Origin: Marmoricola sp. URHB0036
Lineage (GTDB): Bacteria; Actinomycetota; Actinomycetes; Propionibacteriales; Nocardioidaceae
Direction: 5' to 3'
Length of the DNA: 64,000 bases
Assembly (NCBI RefSeq): GCF_000426045.1
Contig: NZ_AUEP01000005.1
Location: 62,001-126,000 of the forward strand
The notes under the pieces were generated by a model. It saw only the letters and a program-made list of their open reading frames with translations, made no database searches and had not been told where the DNA came from. The position numbers and the translations under genes are program-made. Shown piece by piece: positions 1 to 9,301 of the stretch; positions within the stretch are counted from its first letter, which is position 1, and the number at the start of each line of letters is the position of its first letter.

Positions 1-1374
1 CAGCACCAGGGTCGCCTGCCCCGCGCGCTGGCTGGCGAACTCGACCAGGTCCTCCACCATGCCGAGCAGGCGGTCAGCGCTCGATTCGACCCTGTCGATC
101 AGATGAGCGCGCGTCTCGTCGTCGGCGTGGCGAATCGCGTCCACGAACCCCTTGATGGCGGTGACCGGCGTCCGGAAGTCGTGCTTGAAGGTGGCGTAGA
201 ACGCGTCCTGGGCATCCTCTAGCGCCTTGAGGTCGGTGCGGTCGCGGGTCACCTTGGCGAAGCCGGCGAGCTTGCCCCCCTCGTCGTGCAGAGCCGTGAT
301 GACCACGTCACCCCAGAACCGCGAGCCGTCCTTCCGGACCCGCCAACCGGTGTGCTCGACCCGGCCCCTTTCCTTGGCGATGGACAGGAGCTCGAGCGGT
401 AGCCCGCGTCGGCGGTCCTCCTCGGTGTAGAACATCGCGAAGCTGCGGCCGATCGCTTCATCGGCGGTGTAGCCCTTCACCCGCTCGGCGCCGAGGTTCC
501 AGGTCTCGATGACGCCCTGGGGGTCGAGGGCGATGATCGCGTAGTCGACGACCTGCCCGACCAGCAGACGCAGCCGCTCCTCGCTTGACCGCAGTGCGGT
601 CTCGAGGGCGTGCTGCTCCGTCAGGTCGCGCGTCACCTTGGCGTAGCCGGTGAGAGTGCCCCCCTCGTCGTGGAGGGCCGTGATGACCACGTCACCCCAG
701 AACCGGGTGCCGTCCTTGCGCACCCGCCAGCCGAGGTGCTCGACCCTGCCCTGCTCCCTGGCCTCGGTCAGCAGCTTCATCGGCAACCCGTCGCGCCGGT
801 CCTCCTCGGGGTAGAACGTCGCGAAGCTGCGCCCGATGATCTCCTCGGCGGTGTACCCCTTGACCCGCTCGGCGCCGAGGTTCCAGGTCAAGATGATGCC
901 CTGGGGGTCGAGGGCGATGATCGCGTAGTCGACGACCTGCCCGACCAGCAGCCGGAGCCGCTCCTCGCTGGACTTCAGGGCGGTCTCGAGGTGGTGCTGC
1001 TCGGTGAGGTCGCGCGTCACCTTCACGAAGCCGGTGTGGACGCCGGCCTCGTCGTGCAGGGCGGTGATGATCACGTCGCCCCAGAACCGGGTGCCGTCCT
1101 TGCGCACCCGCCAGCCGAGGTGCTCGACACGCCCGTCGTCCAGGGCCTGGGTGAGCAGAGTCAGTGGCAGGCCGTCGCGCCGATCCTCCTCGGGGTAGAA
1201 CATCGAGAAGCTGCGCCCGATCGCTTCCTCGCGGGTGTACTGCTTGAGCTTCTCGGCACCGAGGTTCCAGGACGTGATCGTGCCCTCGGGGTCCAGACCG
1301 ATGATGGCGTAGTCGGACACGTGCGCGACCATGTCGTTGGACGGCGCCTCAGCCGGTTCTGCCTCCCACCCCAC
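1..1374 (-). CDS. Sensor histidine kinase with three PAS domains (C-terminus cut off by window edge)
   Basis: Reading leftward, the protein shows three consecutive PAS domains, each starting near DYAII and ending near KVTRDLTEQ, and then an H-box reading KHDFRTPVTAIKGF at about residue 395. The H-box His is the expected autophosphorylation site; the ATP-binding domain would lie beyond base 1. No transmembrane segment is visible, so it is probably a cytoplasmic sensor. PAS domains of this type often bind heme, flavin or small ligands, but the ligand cannot be read here. The start is uncertain: GTG at 1374 or ATG at 1332, with no convincing ribosome site for either; an in-frame stop lies just upstream of 1374. 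The partner response regulator is not adjacent. Confidence 0.88.
   Translation of the reverse strand, partial: MGWEAEPAEAPSNDMVAHVSDYAIIGLDPEGTITSWNLGAEKLKQYTREEAIGRSFSMFYPEEDRRDGLPLTLLTQALDDGRVEHLGWRVRKDGTRFWGDVIITALHDEAGVHTGFVKVTRDLTEQHHLETALKSSEERLRLLVGQVVDYAIIALDPQGIILTWNLGAERVKGYTAEEIIGRSFATFYPEEDRRDGLPMKLLTEAREQGRVEHLGWRVRKDGTRFWGDVVITALHDEGGTLTGYAKVTRDLTEQHALETALRSSEERLRLLVGQVVDYAIIALDPQGVIETWNLGAERVKGYTADEAIGRSFAMFYTEEDRRRGLPLELLSIAKERGRVEHTGWRVRKDGSRFWGDVVITALHDEGGKLAGFAKVTRDRTDLKALEDAQDAFYATFKHDFRTPVTAIKGFVDAIRHADDETRAHLIDRVESSADRLLGMVEDLVEFASQRAGQATLVL
223..1374. repeat. Three tandem 384-nt units encoding the PAS domains
   Basis: The same landmark (a stretch encoding WGDVVITALHDE) recurs at 293, 677 and 1061, an exact spacing of 384 bases (128 codons). 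The two units nearest the kinase end are nearly identical over long stretches; the N-terminal unit is more diverged. The exact period shows in-frame tandem duplication inside the kinase gene. Confidence 0.85.
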
Positions 1375-1413
1375 CCGGACACCATAAGAGGAAACTCAGC
1401 CGTCCGGTGTGAT

Positions 1414-2217
1414 TCACCTCCGTGCTGCGACGTAGCAGGCGACGGCCGTCGCGGCGGCCACGTTGAGGGAGTCGATCCCACGCCCCATCGGGATCACCGC
1501 TCGCCGCTCGGCGGAGCGCTCCCACCGTGCCGACAGGCCGTGACCTTCCGACCCGACGACCAGGGCCATCCGGCCCAGGCCGGACACCGCCTCCTCCAGC
1601 GGGACGGCGTCGTCAGCCAGGGTGAGGGCGACGGTGTGGAGTCCCCTGTTGCTCAGGTCCGGTAGTGCGTCGTACCAGTCCGGCAGTCGCGTCCACGGCA
1701 GCGCGAAGACCGCGCCCATGGCCACCTTCACCGAGCGGCGGTAGAGCGGGTCGGCGCACCGCGGCGCCAGCAGCACCGCGTCGACACCGAGCGCTGCAGC
1801 GGACCTGAAGATCGCACCGACGTTGGTGTGGTCGACGACGTCCTCGCAGACGACGACGGTGCGGGCGTCGTCGAGCACCTCCTCGACCGTCGGCAGAGGA
1901 GTTCGTGCGAGGGAGGCCAGGGCGCCGCGGTGCACGTGGAACCCCGTGACGTGCTCGGCGAGGGCCTCGCTGACCACGTAGCAGGGCGCGTCGGTCCCCT
2001 CCAGCACGTCGGCCAGCCCGTCGAGCCAGCGCGGCGCCATCAGGAAGGACCTGATCGGGAAGCCGGCCTCGGCGGCCCGTCGTACGACCTTGGCGCCTTC
2101 GGCGAGGAACAGACCGTGCTCGGCCTCGAGCGACTGCCGCAGCTGTACGTCGCGCAGGTCGCGGTAGTCGGCGAGGCGGGGGTCGGCGGGGTCGTCGATC
2201 TCGACGTACGTCGTCAC
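1414..2217 (-). CDS. SpoU/TrmH family RNA 2'-O-methyltransferase
   Basis: A 267-residue protein with an N-terminal substrate-binding domain (SLEAEHGLFLAEGAKVVRR) and a C-terminal SPOUT knot. The three SpoU motifs are clear: NVGAIFRSAAALGVDAV, ALVVGSEGHGLS and IPMGRGIDSLNVAAA. The family methylates the 2'-OH of a ribose in tRNA or 23S rRNA using S-adenosylmethionine; the target nucleotide cannot be assigned. The GTG start at 2217 overlaps the stop codon of the siroheme synthase gene by GTGA, so the two are probably translationally coupled. An open frame continues upstream inside the neighbouring gene, but it has no homologous features and was not used. Confidence 0.88.
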   Translation of the reverse strand: MTTYVEIDDPADPRLADYRDLRDVQLRQSLEAEHGLFLAEGAKVVRRAAEAGFPIRSFLMAPRWLDGLADVLEGTDAPCYVVSEALAEHVTGFHVHRGALASLARTPLPTVEEVLDDARTVVVCEDVVDHTNVGAIFRSAAALGVDAVLLAPRCADPLYRRSVKVAMGAVFALPWTRLPDWYDALPDLSNRGLHTVALTLADDAVPLEEAVSGLGRMALVVGSEGHGLSARWERSAERRAVIPMGRGIDSLNVAAATAVACYVAARR

Positions 2218-3491
2218 GCTCGGTGCTGCTCCGGGGCCGGGTAGTCGTCGGGCCGGGCAATGGCCACGACCTCGCCGACGACGATGATCGCCGGGGGGTG
2301 CACGTCGTGCGTGACGAGGTCGTCCGCGAGGTCGCCGAGCGTGCTGAGCACGGTGCGCTCGGTCGGCATGGTGCCGTCGCAGATCACCGCCACCGGGGTG
2401 CGTGCGTCCCGGCCCCCGCGGAGCAGCACCTCGGCGATGAGCGGTGCGTTCTCGACCGCCATCATCAGCACGATCGTGCCGCGCAGGCTGGCCAGTGCGC
2501 CCCACTGCACGAGCGACTCGGGGTGACCGGGTGGGAGGTGCCCGGAGACGATGGTGAGGTCGTGGGTGATCCCACGATGCGTGACCGGGATACCGGCCAC
2601 GGCCGGCACCGCCAGGGGACTGCTGATGCCGGGGATGACGGTCACCGGGACACCAGCCTCCTGGCAGGCGATGACCTCCTCGTAGCCGCGGCCGAAGACG
2701 AAGTTGTCGCCGCCCTTGAACCGGGCCACCCGCTTGCCGGCCTTGGCCGCCTCGACGATGACCTCGTTGATCCGGTCCTGCTGGGCCGAGCGGCCGCGCG
2801 GGAGCTTGGCGACGTCGACGATCTCGGTGTCGGCCGGCAGCTCGGCCAGCAGCTCTCGCGGGGCGAGCCGGTCGGCCACCACGATGTCGGCCTCCATCAG
2901 CGCCTTGCGCCCGGCCACCGAGATGAGCTCGGGGTCCCCCGGTCCACCGCCGACGAGCACGACGCCCGGGCCGTGGTCGCGGTGGTGCCTGGTCGCGAGC
3001 GCACCCTCGCGCATCGCGGTCACGATCTCGTCGCGGAGGCTGGCGTGGCGGCGCGGGTCGCGCTCGCCCGCCGAGCTGCCCATCACCGCGATGGTGTCCC
3101 CGGCGTGGCGTCCGACGGCAGGCGTGAACGCTGTCGCGGCGTACGCGTCGTCGGCCCTGACGCAGAACACCCGCCGCTCCTCGGCCAGCTCGCTGACCCG
3201 CTCGTTGACCTCGTGGTCGTCGGTGGCTGCCATCACGTACCAGGCGCCCTCGAGGTCCTCGTCCTCGAAGCCGCGCTCGAGCCAGCGCACCTCGCCCGAC
3301 CCGACCAGGCCCTCGATGGCGGGGGTGACCTCCGGCGAGACCAGGTGTACGTCGGCCCCTGCGGCGATCAGCGTGGGCACCCGGCGCTGCGCGACGTTGC
3401 CTCCGCCCACCACCAGGACCTTGCGGCCCGCGAGCCGCAGCCCGACCGGGTAGATCGGGGGGTCGCCGTGCTCGTCGTGAGGTGTGTCCAC
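2214..3491 (-). CDS. cysG: Fused siroheme synthase (precorrin-2 dehydrogenase / uroporphyrinogen-III C-methyltransferase)
   Basis: A 425-residue bifunctional enzyme. The N-terminal part (about 1-170) has the NAD-binding motif [13 protein letters not shown] of precorrin-2 dehydrogenase/ferrochelatase. The C-terminal part (about 175-420) has the SUMT motifs [31 protein letters not shown] and [20 protein letters not shown]. It converts uroporphyrinogen III to precorrin-2 and onward toward siroheme, the cofactor of assimilatory sulfite and nitrite reductases; no reductase gene is in the window. The length is close to that of enterobacterial CysG. The start is GTG at 3491. Confidence 0.92.
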   Translation of the reverse strand: MDTPHDEHGDPPIYPVGLRLAGRKVLVVGGGNVAQRRVPTLIAAGADVHLVSPEVTPAIEGLVGSGEVRWLERGFEDEDLEGAWYVMAATDDHEVNERVSELAEERRVFCVRADDAYAATAFTPAVGRHAGDTIAVMGSSAGERDPRRHASLRDEIVTAMREGALATRHHRDHGPGVVLVGGGPGDPELISVAGRKALMEADIVVADRLAPRELLAELPADTEIVDVAKLPRGRSAQQDRINEVIVEAAKAGKRVARFKGGDNFVFGRGYEEVIACQEAGVPVTVIPGISSPLAVPAVAGIPVTHRGITHDLTIVSGHLPPGHPESLVQWGALASLRGTIVLMMAVENAPLIAEVLLRGGRDARTPVAVICDGTMPTERTVLSTLGDLADDLVTHDVHPPAIIVVGEVVAIARPDDYPAPEQHRA

Positions 3492-3562
3492 GGGTCCATT
3501 GTGTCCATCCCGGGCGGCCGACGGGTTTGCCCCTCCCAGCCTGCGGACTAACGTTCGCCTGC

Positions 3563-4090
3563 ATGAGCATCGAACGCCCCGTGAGCCCCGATCCCTACGA
3601 CCTGCTCCCGCCTGCCCCGAGCTTCACCGTCACCAGTGACGACGTCACCGACGGCCAGCCGCTCAAGGACGACCAGGTGAACGCCGCGGGCGACCGCTCC
3701 CCGCAGCTGTCGTGGAGCGACGTCCCCGAGGGCACCAAGAGCTTCACGGTGACCTGCTTCGACCCGGACGCTCCGACGCCCTCCGGTTTCTGGCACTGGG
3801 CGCTGGTCGACCTCCCGGCCGACGTGACCTCGCTGGAGGCGGGTGCCGGCGCCGAGGGGGCCACGCTGCCGGGCAATGCCTTCATGTGCCGCAACGACGG
3901 CGGCAGCAAGGCGTTCATGGGTGCCGCGCCGCCGGAGGGCGACCAGGTGCACCGCTACTACTTCGTGGTGCACGCAGTCACCGAGGAGTCGCTCGGAGTC
4001 GACTCCGAGGCCTCCCCCGCGGTGGTCAGCTTCAACCTCGCCTTCAAGACCGCCGGCCGAGCGATCGTGATGGGCACCTACCAGCACTGA
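3563..4090 (+). CDS. YbhB/YbcL-type Raf kinase inhibitor-like (PEBP) protein
   Basis: A 175-residue cytosolic protein of the phosphatidylethanolamine-binding superfamily. Family signatures are [20 protein letters not shown] near residue 50, [19 protein letters not shown] (ligand-pocket Asp and His) and the late [10 protein letters not shown] segment. The bacterial members have no settled function. The ATG at 3563 was chosen because the family sequence begins right after it; an open frame runs further upstream but overlaps the promoter region. It is followed by two strong hairpins and appears monocistronic. Confidence 0.87.
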   Translation: MSIERPVSPDPYDLLPPAPSFTVTSDDVTDGQPLKDDQVNAAGDRSPQLSWSDVPEGTKSFTVTCFDPDAPTPSGFWHWALVDLPADVTSLEAGAGAEGATLPGNAFMCRNDGGSKAFMGAAPPEGDQVHRYYFVVHAVTEESLGVDSEASPAVVSFNLAFKTAGRAIVMGTYQH

Positions 4091-4107
4091 GGACGCCTTC
4101 GGGTCCA

Positions 4108-4137
4108 GCGGTTTGGCCGGGCGACCGGCCAAACCGC
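4108..4137. terminator. Perfect 13-bp hairpin with GCGA loop after the PEBP gene
   Basis: The arms 4108-4120 and 4125-4137 are perfect inverted repeats around the tetraloop GCGA, which fits the stable GNRA class. There is no U-tract, as is common for actinobacterial terminators. It lies 18 bases after the PEBP stop codon. Confidence 0.7.
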
Positions 4138-4169
4138 CAGTGGAGGGTTGAAACATCACCCCTCCACTG
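4138..4169. terminator. Second hairpin, 10-bp arms and 12-nt loop, directly abutting the first
   Basis: The arms 4138-4147 and 4160-4169 pair perfectly around a 12-base loop. The hairpin starts at the base after the previous one ends, giving a tandem structure between the PEBP gene and catalase. Confidence 0.6.
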
Positions 4170-4291
4170 ACAGTTCAGGACATCCGGATGACGCTGTCTT
4201 GATTCATTCCAGTGTCGGTGGTTGTGTCGGACGGACGTGGGTACGCCCCGAGGGTGCCCACCACGGCACGAACGACTGACGAGGAGTGCGC

Positions 4292-5884
4292 ATGACCGAC
4301 CTGCCCCAGCCCGACGACGGAACCTCCATCGCGACGGCTCCGTCCTCCGAGGCCTCGATCGGCTCGACGACCGACACCGGCGCTCCGGCGCCCAGCGACC
4401 GCAACACCCTGACGATCGGTCCGGACGGGCCGATCCTGCTCCACGACGTGCACTTCCTGAACCAGATGGCGCACTTCAACCGCGAGCGCATCCCGGAGCG
4501 CAACGTGCACGCCAAGGGGTCCGGTGCCTTCGGTGAGTTCGAGACGACCGAGGATGTCTCGGCCTACACCAAGGCCGGGCTGTTCCAGCCGGGCGCGAAG
4601 ACCGAGATGCTGGCCCGCTTCTCGACCGTTGCCGGCGAGCAGGGCTCTCCCGACACCTGGCGTGACCCGCGCGGCTTCGCGCTGAAGTTCTACACCGACG
4701 AGGGCAACTACGACCTGGTCGGCAACAACACGCCGATCTTCTTCATCCGCGACACGATGAAGTTCCCGCACTTCATCCGCTCGCAGAAGCGCCGTGGGGG
4801 CAACGGCCTGCGCGACAACAACATGCAGTGGGACTTCTGGAGCCTCAACCCGGAGTCGGCCCACCAGGTGACCTACCTGATGGGTGACCGCGGGATCCCG
4901 AAGACCTACCGCCACATGAACGGCTACGGCTCGCACACCTACCTCTGGGTCAACGAGGCCGGCGAGAAGCACTGGGTCAAGTACCACTTCCACAGCAACC
5001 AGGGCGTCGAGGGCCTCACCGACGAGGACGCGACCCAGATCGCCGGCGAGGACGCCGACTTCCACCGCCGCGACCTCTACGACTCGATCGCCAAGGGCGA
5101 CTTCCCGAGCTGGACGCTGTCCATCCAGGCGATGCCGTACGCCGACGCGAAGACCTACCGGATCAACCCGTTCGACCTCACCAAGATCTGGCCGCACGGC
5201 GACTACCCGCTGATCAAGGTCGGCACGATGACGCTGAACCGCAACCCGGAGAACTTCTTCGCCCAGATCGAGCAGGCGGCGTTCGAGCCGAGCGCGCTCG
5301 TGCCCGGCATCGGGTTCAGCCCGGACAAGATGCTGCTCGGCCGCGCCTTCTCCTACTCCGACACCCACCGCCACCGGATCGGTCCGAACTACCTGCAGCT
5401 GCCGGTCAACCGGCCGCGCGTCGAGGTGAACACCTACACGCAGGACGGGCCGATGGCCTACGAGCACCGCGGCGACGACCCGGTGTACGCGCCCAACTCG
5501 TTCGGCCGCGGCTACGCCGACAACGTGGGTGAGGTCGACCCGGGTTGGGAGACCGACGGCGCCATGGTGCGCCAGGCCTACACGCTGCGCGAGGACGACG
5601 ACGACTTCTCGCAGGCCGGCACCCTGGTGCGCGAGGTGTGGACCGACGAGCAGCGCGAGGCGTTCGTGAAGACCGTCGCCGGCCACCTGCTCGGCGGGGT
5701 CGAGGGAGACGTGCTCGAGCGCGCCTTCCATTACTGGCACCACGTCGACGCCGACTGCGGCAAGAAGATCGAGGAGCTCGTCCGCGAGGGCGCCGACCTC
5801 GGGGCACCCGGCGCCCAGCCGGGTGACGCGCAGCAGGAGGCGTCCGACCCGATCGTCGAGCCGGAGACCCACGCGAGCTCCTAG
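4292..5884 (+). CDS. katA: Monofunctional heme catalase
   Basis: A 530-residue catalase that disproportionates hydrogen peroxide. The distal heme-pocket His is in [16 protein letters not shown], the distal Asn is in [11 protein letters not shown], and the proximal heme-ligand Tyr is in [17 protein letters not shown]. The first 35 residues are a low-complexity Ser/Thr/Ala/Pro leader and the last 30 an acidic tail, both dispensable in the family. The length fits small-subunit catalases. The ATG at 4292 was chosen because GAGGAG lies five bases upstream; a GTG at 4286 overlaps that site. It is a single-gene unit with about 120 bases of promoter region in which I could not identify a peroxide-regulator operator. 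Confidence 0.96.
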   Translation: MTDLPQPDDGTSIATAPSSEASIGSTTDTGAPAPSDRNTLTIGPDGPILLHDVHFLNQMAHFNRERIPERNVHAKGSGAFGEFETTEDVSAYTKAGLFQPGAKTEMLARFSTVAGEQGSPDTWRDPRGFALKFYTDEGNYDLVGNNTPIFFIRDTMKFPHFIRSQKRRGGNGLRDNNMQWDFWSLNPESAHQVTYLMGDRGIPKTYRHMNGYGSHTYLWVNEAGEKHWVKYHFHSNQGVEGLTDEDATQIAGEDADFHRRDLYDSIAKGDFPSWTLSIQAMPYADAKTYRINPFDLTKIWPHGDYPLIKVGTMTLNRNPENFFAQIEQAAFEPSALVPGIGFSPDKMLLGRAFSYSDTHRHRIGPNYLQLPVNRPRVEVNTYTQDGPMAYEHRGDDPVYAPNSFGRGYADNVGEVDPGWETDGAMVRQAYTLREDDDDFSQAGTLVREVWTDEQREAFVKTVAGHLLGGVEGDVLERAFHYWHHVDADCGKKIEELVREGADLGAPGAQPGDAQQEASDPIVEPETHASS

Positions 5885-5929
5885 ACCCGGCGCACCAGCC
5901 ACCGGGCTCGGCCATGGCAGGATCGCGCC

Positions 5930-6886
5930 ATGGCCGAGCCCGACGTGTCCGCGGTGACCGATGCCCTGGGTCCGCCGTACACCGCCCAGACGCTGGAGCT
6001 GCGGCCCGACGACGAGGGCGAGGTGGTCGCGACCCTGGTCCGGCGGTCGGCCGGCTCGTCGACGAGGAAGGCCGTGCTGCACGTGCACGGGTTCGCCGAC
6101 TACTTCTTCCAGACCGGCTTCGCGGACTACTGGGTCGACCGGGGCTACGACTTCTTCGCGCTCGACCTGCGCAAGTACGGCCGTTCACTGCGACCGCACC
6201 AGACCCCGAACTACGTCGCCGACCTGAGCTCCTACTACGAGGAGCTCGACCTCGCGTACCGCCTGATCGCCGAGGAGCACGACCACGTCGTGTTCTCCGC
6301 GCACTCGACGGGCGGGCTCACCGTGCCGCTGTGGCTGCACGACCGGGGTCTGCCCGCTGCCGGGGTCTTCCTGAACGCTCCCTGGATCGACATGCAGGGG
6401 GATGCGTTCACCCGGCTGCTGGCCCTGCCGGTCATCCAGCGGCTGGGCGCGATCGACCCGAAGCGACAGATCCCACGCGAGGTGAGCGGGGTCTACGCGC
6501 GCAGCCTGCACCGGGACCACATCGGCGAGTGGGAGTTCAACCTCGAATGGAAGCCGCTGGCGTCCTACCCGGTGTACGCCGGCTGGATCCGCGCGATCCG
6601 CACCGGCCAGGCCCGGGTCGCCAAGGGGCTGGACATCGACTCGCCACTGCTGATGATCACCTCCGACCGGTCGTCGCTTCCCACGTCGGTCGACGACCCC
6701 GACCTCATCCGCACCGACGTGGTGCTCGACGTCGAACGCCTTCGTCGACGCGCCCCGGAGCTCTCCCACCACGTGACGATCGTCCAGGTGCACGGGGCGA
6801 TCCACGACGTGGTGCTCTCGGCCGAGCCGGCGCGGACCCAGGTGTACGACGAGCTGGGCCGGTGGCTCTCGGCGTACGTCGAGTGA
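5930..6886 (+). CDS. Alpha/beta hydrolase
   Basis: A 318-residue soluble hydrolase of the lysophospholipase/serine aminopeptidase S33 type. The oxyanion segment is VLHVHGFADY, the nucleophile elbow is FSAHSTGG (Ser near residue 125), and the C-terminal catalytic His is in HGAIHDVVLS near residue 290. No signal peptide is present. The substrate is unknown; the family cleaves esters and lipids. It starts 45 bases after catalase and is followed closely by a small membrane-protein gene. Confidence 0.82.
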   Translation: MAEPDVSAVTDALGPPYTAQTLELRPDDEGEVVATLVRRSAGSSTRKAVLHVHGFADYFFQTGFADYWVDRGYDFFALDLRKYGRSLRPHQTPNYVADLSSYYEELDLAYRLIAEEHDHVVFSAHSTGGLTVPLWLHDRGLPAAGVFLNAPWIDMQGDAFTRLLALPVIQRLGAIDPKRQIPREVSGVYARSLHRDHIGEWEFNLEWKPLASYPVYAGWIRAIRTGQARVAKGLDIDSPLLMITSDRSSLPTSVDDPDLIRTDVVLDVERLRRRAPELSHHVTIVQVHGAIHDVVLSAEPARTQVYDELGRWLSAYVE

Positions 6887-6903
6887 GGCGCTAGCCTCCC
6901 GTC

Positions 6904-7260
6904 ATGGATCCCATCACCGGCCTCGCCTATGGCCGCATCAGCGTCGGCGCCCTCTCCTTCCTGTTCCCGTCGCTCACGGCACGGCTCTTCCTGCTCGACC
7001 CGAGGTCGAACCCGCAGCTGGGCTACATGGGTCGCATGTTCGGCTCGCGCGAGATCGCCCTCGGTGCGATCACGCTCGCCTCCTCGGGCGAGGCACGTCG
7101 CCGGCTCGTCCAGCTCGGCATCGCGGTCGACGGCGCCGACGCCTTCACCGGCCTCGCCACGGCCGCCACCGGCTCGGTCCCCAAGAAGGCCGGCCTCCTC
7201 CTCACCGTCGTGGCCGCCGCCGCGGTGGCGACCGGCGTGCTGGAGCTCCAGGACTCCTGA
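6904..7260 (+). CDS. Small integral membrane protein (DUF4267-like)
   Basis: A 118-residue protein with hydrophobic segments near residues 13-30, 48-60 and 98-113, consistent with a three- or four-helix membrane protein. The arrangement, with RMFGSREIALG in the middle, resembles DUF4267 proteins of actinobacteria; this assignment is by general likeness only. It starts 17 bases after the hydrolase, so the two are probably cotranscribed. No function can be given. Confidence 0.55.
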   Translation: MDPITGLAYGRISVGALSFLFPSLTARLFLLDPRSNPQLGYMGRMFGSREIALGAITLASSGEARRRLVQLGIAVDGADAFTGLATAATGSVPKKAGLLLTVVAAAAVATGVLELQDS

Positions 7261-7320
7261 GCTTGCGCCCGTACGTCATACGAAGTGGCCGCTATGGCGA
7301 CCAACTCGTATGACGCAAGC
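7261..7320. terminator. Bidirectional stem-loop between convergent genes
   Basis: CGTCATACGA (7274-7283) pairs with TCGTATGACG (7306-7315). An inner stem around CGC/GCG and outer GCTTG/CAAGC bases add length. It occupies the whole gap between the rightward membrane-protein gene and the leftward permease gene, as expected for a shared terminator. Confidence 0.65.
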
Positions 7321-7325
7321 AGCGG

Positions 7326-8117
7326 CTAGAAGACGAAGGTGACCACCGCGACGATCCCGACGAGCACGATCACGGCGCGGAGGACGTTCGGGGGGAGGCG
7401 TCGGCCGACGGTGGCGCCGAGCTGGCCGCCGATGGTCGAGCCGATGGCGATGATCAGGGCCACCGCCCAGTCGACGTGGCCGCCCTCCAGCCCGGGGATG
7501 TGCACGAAGTCCAGGATGATGAACGCGACCGCAGCGATCCCGTTGACGATCAGCGCGAGCACGTTCTTGGTGGCGTTGTGCCGCTGCATCGAGTCGACGA
7601 CGCCGATGCCCAGGATCGCCATCAGCAGGACGCCCTGGGCGGCGCCGAAGTAGCCGCCGTACACGCCGGCCAGGAGTACGGCGGGCCAGACCCACCACAC
7701 GCCGTGCTCGGCCACCCCGCCGCGCTCCTCGGCCCGTGCCGCGACCCGGCGTTGGATCCGCGGACCGACGACCACGAGCACGCAGCCGAGCACGATCAGC
7801 ACCGGCACGATCGCGTCGAATGCCGACGACGGCAGCAGGAGGAGCAGCAGGGCTCCCGCGATGCCGCCGAGCAGCGACGCGCTCCCGAGTCGGATCAGCC
7901 GCGTGCGCTGGCCCTCGAGCTCGCGCCGGTAGCCGATGGCGCCGGACAGCGACCCCGGGGCGAGCCCGATCGTGTTCGAGACGTTGGCCGTCACCGGAGG
8001 GATGCCGAACGCGAGGAGGGTCGGGAACGTGATCAGCGTTCCCGACCCCACCACGGTGTTGATGGTCCCGGCCGCCATCCCGGCGAACAGGATGGCGACG
8101 ATCTCCCAGAAGCTCAC
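7326..8117 (-). CDS. TSUP (TauE/SafE) family membrane transporter
   Basis: A 263-residue protein with about eight hydrophobic helices. It carries the duplicated family signature: GTINTVVGSGTLITFPTLLAFGIPP near residue 17 in the first half and VYGGYFGAAQGVLLMAILG in the second. The family exports or imports sulfite, sulfoacetate and other organosulfur anions; the substrate here is not readable. The GTG start at 8117 overlaps the stop of the SPFH gene by GTGA, so it is the distal gene of a leftward unit. Confidence 0.88.
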   Translation of the reverse strand: MSFWEIVAILFAGMAAGTINTVVGSGTLITFPTLLAFGIPPVTANVSNTIGLAPGSLSGAIGYRRELEGQRTRLIRLGSASLLGGIAGALLLLLLPSSAFDAIVPVLIVLGCVLVVVGPRIQRRVAARAEERGGVAEHGVWWVWPAVLLAGVYGGYFGAAQGVLLMAILGIGVVDSMQRHNATKNVLALIVNGIAAVAFIILDFVHIPGLEGGHVDWAVALIIAIGSTIGGQLGATVGRRLPPNVLRAVIVLVGIVAVVTFVF

Positions 8118-9265
8118 TGCGCGGGCGGCGCCTCTCCGGTGGAGTCGGTCGGGTCAGTGGCGGGAGGTGTGGCCGGTGGCGGTGGGGTTGCGGCGGGAGC
8201 GCCGCCGGCCGTGGAGCGCGCGGCGCCTTCCGCGGCGGCGATCGCCTTTTCGACCTCGGCGTGCGTGTCCGCGAGGACCGAACCGGGATCGGTGCTCCGA
8301 GCCGCCTCGGGATTGGTGTCCACCCGCACCCGGGGACCACTCGAGGTCTTGGGGATCCCGGCGACCTCGTGGACCGCGGACCCGAGACCCTCGAGCGCCT
8401 TGGTGATCTCGGAGGGCACCACCCACACCTTGTTGGCGGAGCCTTCGGCGATCTTCGGCATCATCTGGAGGTACTGGTAGGCGAGCAGTGCCTGGTCGGG
8501 CTGCCCGTCGTGGATGGCCTGGAACACGGTCTGGATGGCCTGCCCCTCACCCTGGGCCTTGAGGATCGCGGCCTCCCGGTTGGCCTGTGCACGCAGGATG
8601 AGCGCCTCACGGTCACCCTCGGCCGACAGGATCGCGGCCTGCTTGTTGCCCTCGGCGGTGAGGATGGCGGACTGCCGCTGACCTTCTGCGGTGAGAATCA
8701 CCGCACGCTTGTCACGATCGGCGCGCATCTGCTTCTCCATCGAGTCCTTGATCGACGGCGGCGGGTCGATGCCCTTGATCTCGACACGTCCGACGCGCAC
8801 TCCCCATCGACCGGTCGCCTCGTCGAGCACCCCGGACAGCCCGCGGTTGATGTCCTCGCGCGAGGTCAGCGTCTGCTCGAGGTCCATGCCACCGACGATG
8901 TTGCGCAGGGTGGTCATGGTGAGCTGCTCGATGGCCGAGATGTAGTTGGCGATCTCGTACGTCGCCGACACCGGATCGGTCACCTGGAAGTAGATGACCG
9001 TGTCGATCGAGACGACCAGGTTGTCCTCGGTGATCACCGGCTGTGGCGGGAAGGAGACGACCTGCTCACGCATGTCGATGACGTAGCGGACCCGGTCGAC
9101 GAACGGGGTGACGACGTTCAACCCTGGCTGCAGGGTCGTCTTGTACTTCCCGAAACGCTCCACGATGCCGGCACGTGCCTGCGGGATGATCCTGATCGTC
9201 TTCGCGAGCACGAGGACGACGAAGATCAGGAGCAGTGCGAACACGACCAGTACTGCTGCACCCAT
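8114..9265 (-). CDS. SPFH/Band 7 (stomatin-like, QmcA-type) membrane protein
   Basis: A 383-residue protein: one N-terminal transmembrane helix (residues 3-20), the SPFH/Band 7 domain (about 25-190, with the signature IIPQARAGIVERFGKY), and a long Ala/Glu/Gln-rich helical region (about 190-260, with repeats such as ILTAEGQRQSA and ILSAEGDREA) typical of oligomer-forming coiled coils. The C-terminal 70 residues are Pro/Ala-rich and disordered. Such proteins scaffold membrane microdomains and often pair with NfeD proteins, and an NfeD gene lies directly upstream here. The ATG at 9265 has a GAGGGG ribosome site. Confidence 0.93.
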   Translation of the reverse strand: MGAAVLVVFALLLIFVVLVLAKTIRIIPQARAGIVERFGKYKTTLQPGLNVVTPFVDRVRYVIDMREQVVSFPPQPVITEDNLVVSIDTVIYFQVTDPVSATYEIANYISAIEQLTMTTLRNIVGGMDLEQTLTSREDINRGLSGVLDEATGRWGVRVGRVEIKGIDPPPSIKDSMEKQMRADRDKRAVILTAEGQRQSAILTAEGNKQAAILSAEGDREALILRAQANREAAILKAQGEGQAIQTVFQAIHDGQPDQALLAYQYLQMMPKIAEGSANKVWVVPSEITKALEGLGSAVHEVAGIPKTSSGPRVRVDTNPEAARSTDPGSVLADTHAEVEKAIAAAEGAARSTAGGAPAATPPPPATPPATDPTDSTGEAPPAQ

Positions 9266-9301
9266 CGCGACCCCTCTTCTCTTTCAGTTGTGCTCGAGCC
9301 G

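Noticed and set aside
2218-3570. Open frame extending the RNA methyltransferase gene far upstream, making a 718-residue protein
   Set aside because: The upstream part is Arg/Pro/Gly-rich, overlaps the well-supported siroheme synthase in another frame, and shows no family features. The GTG at 2217 gives a normal-length SpoU protein.
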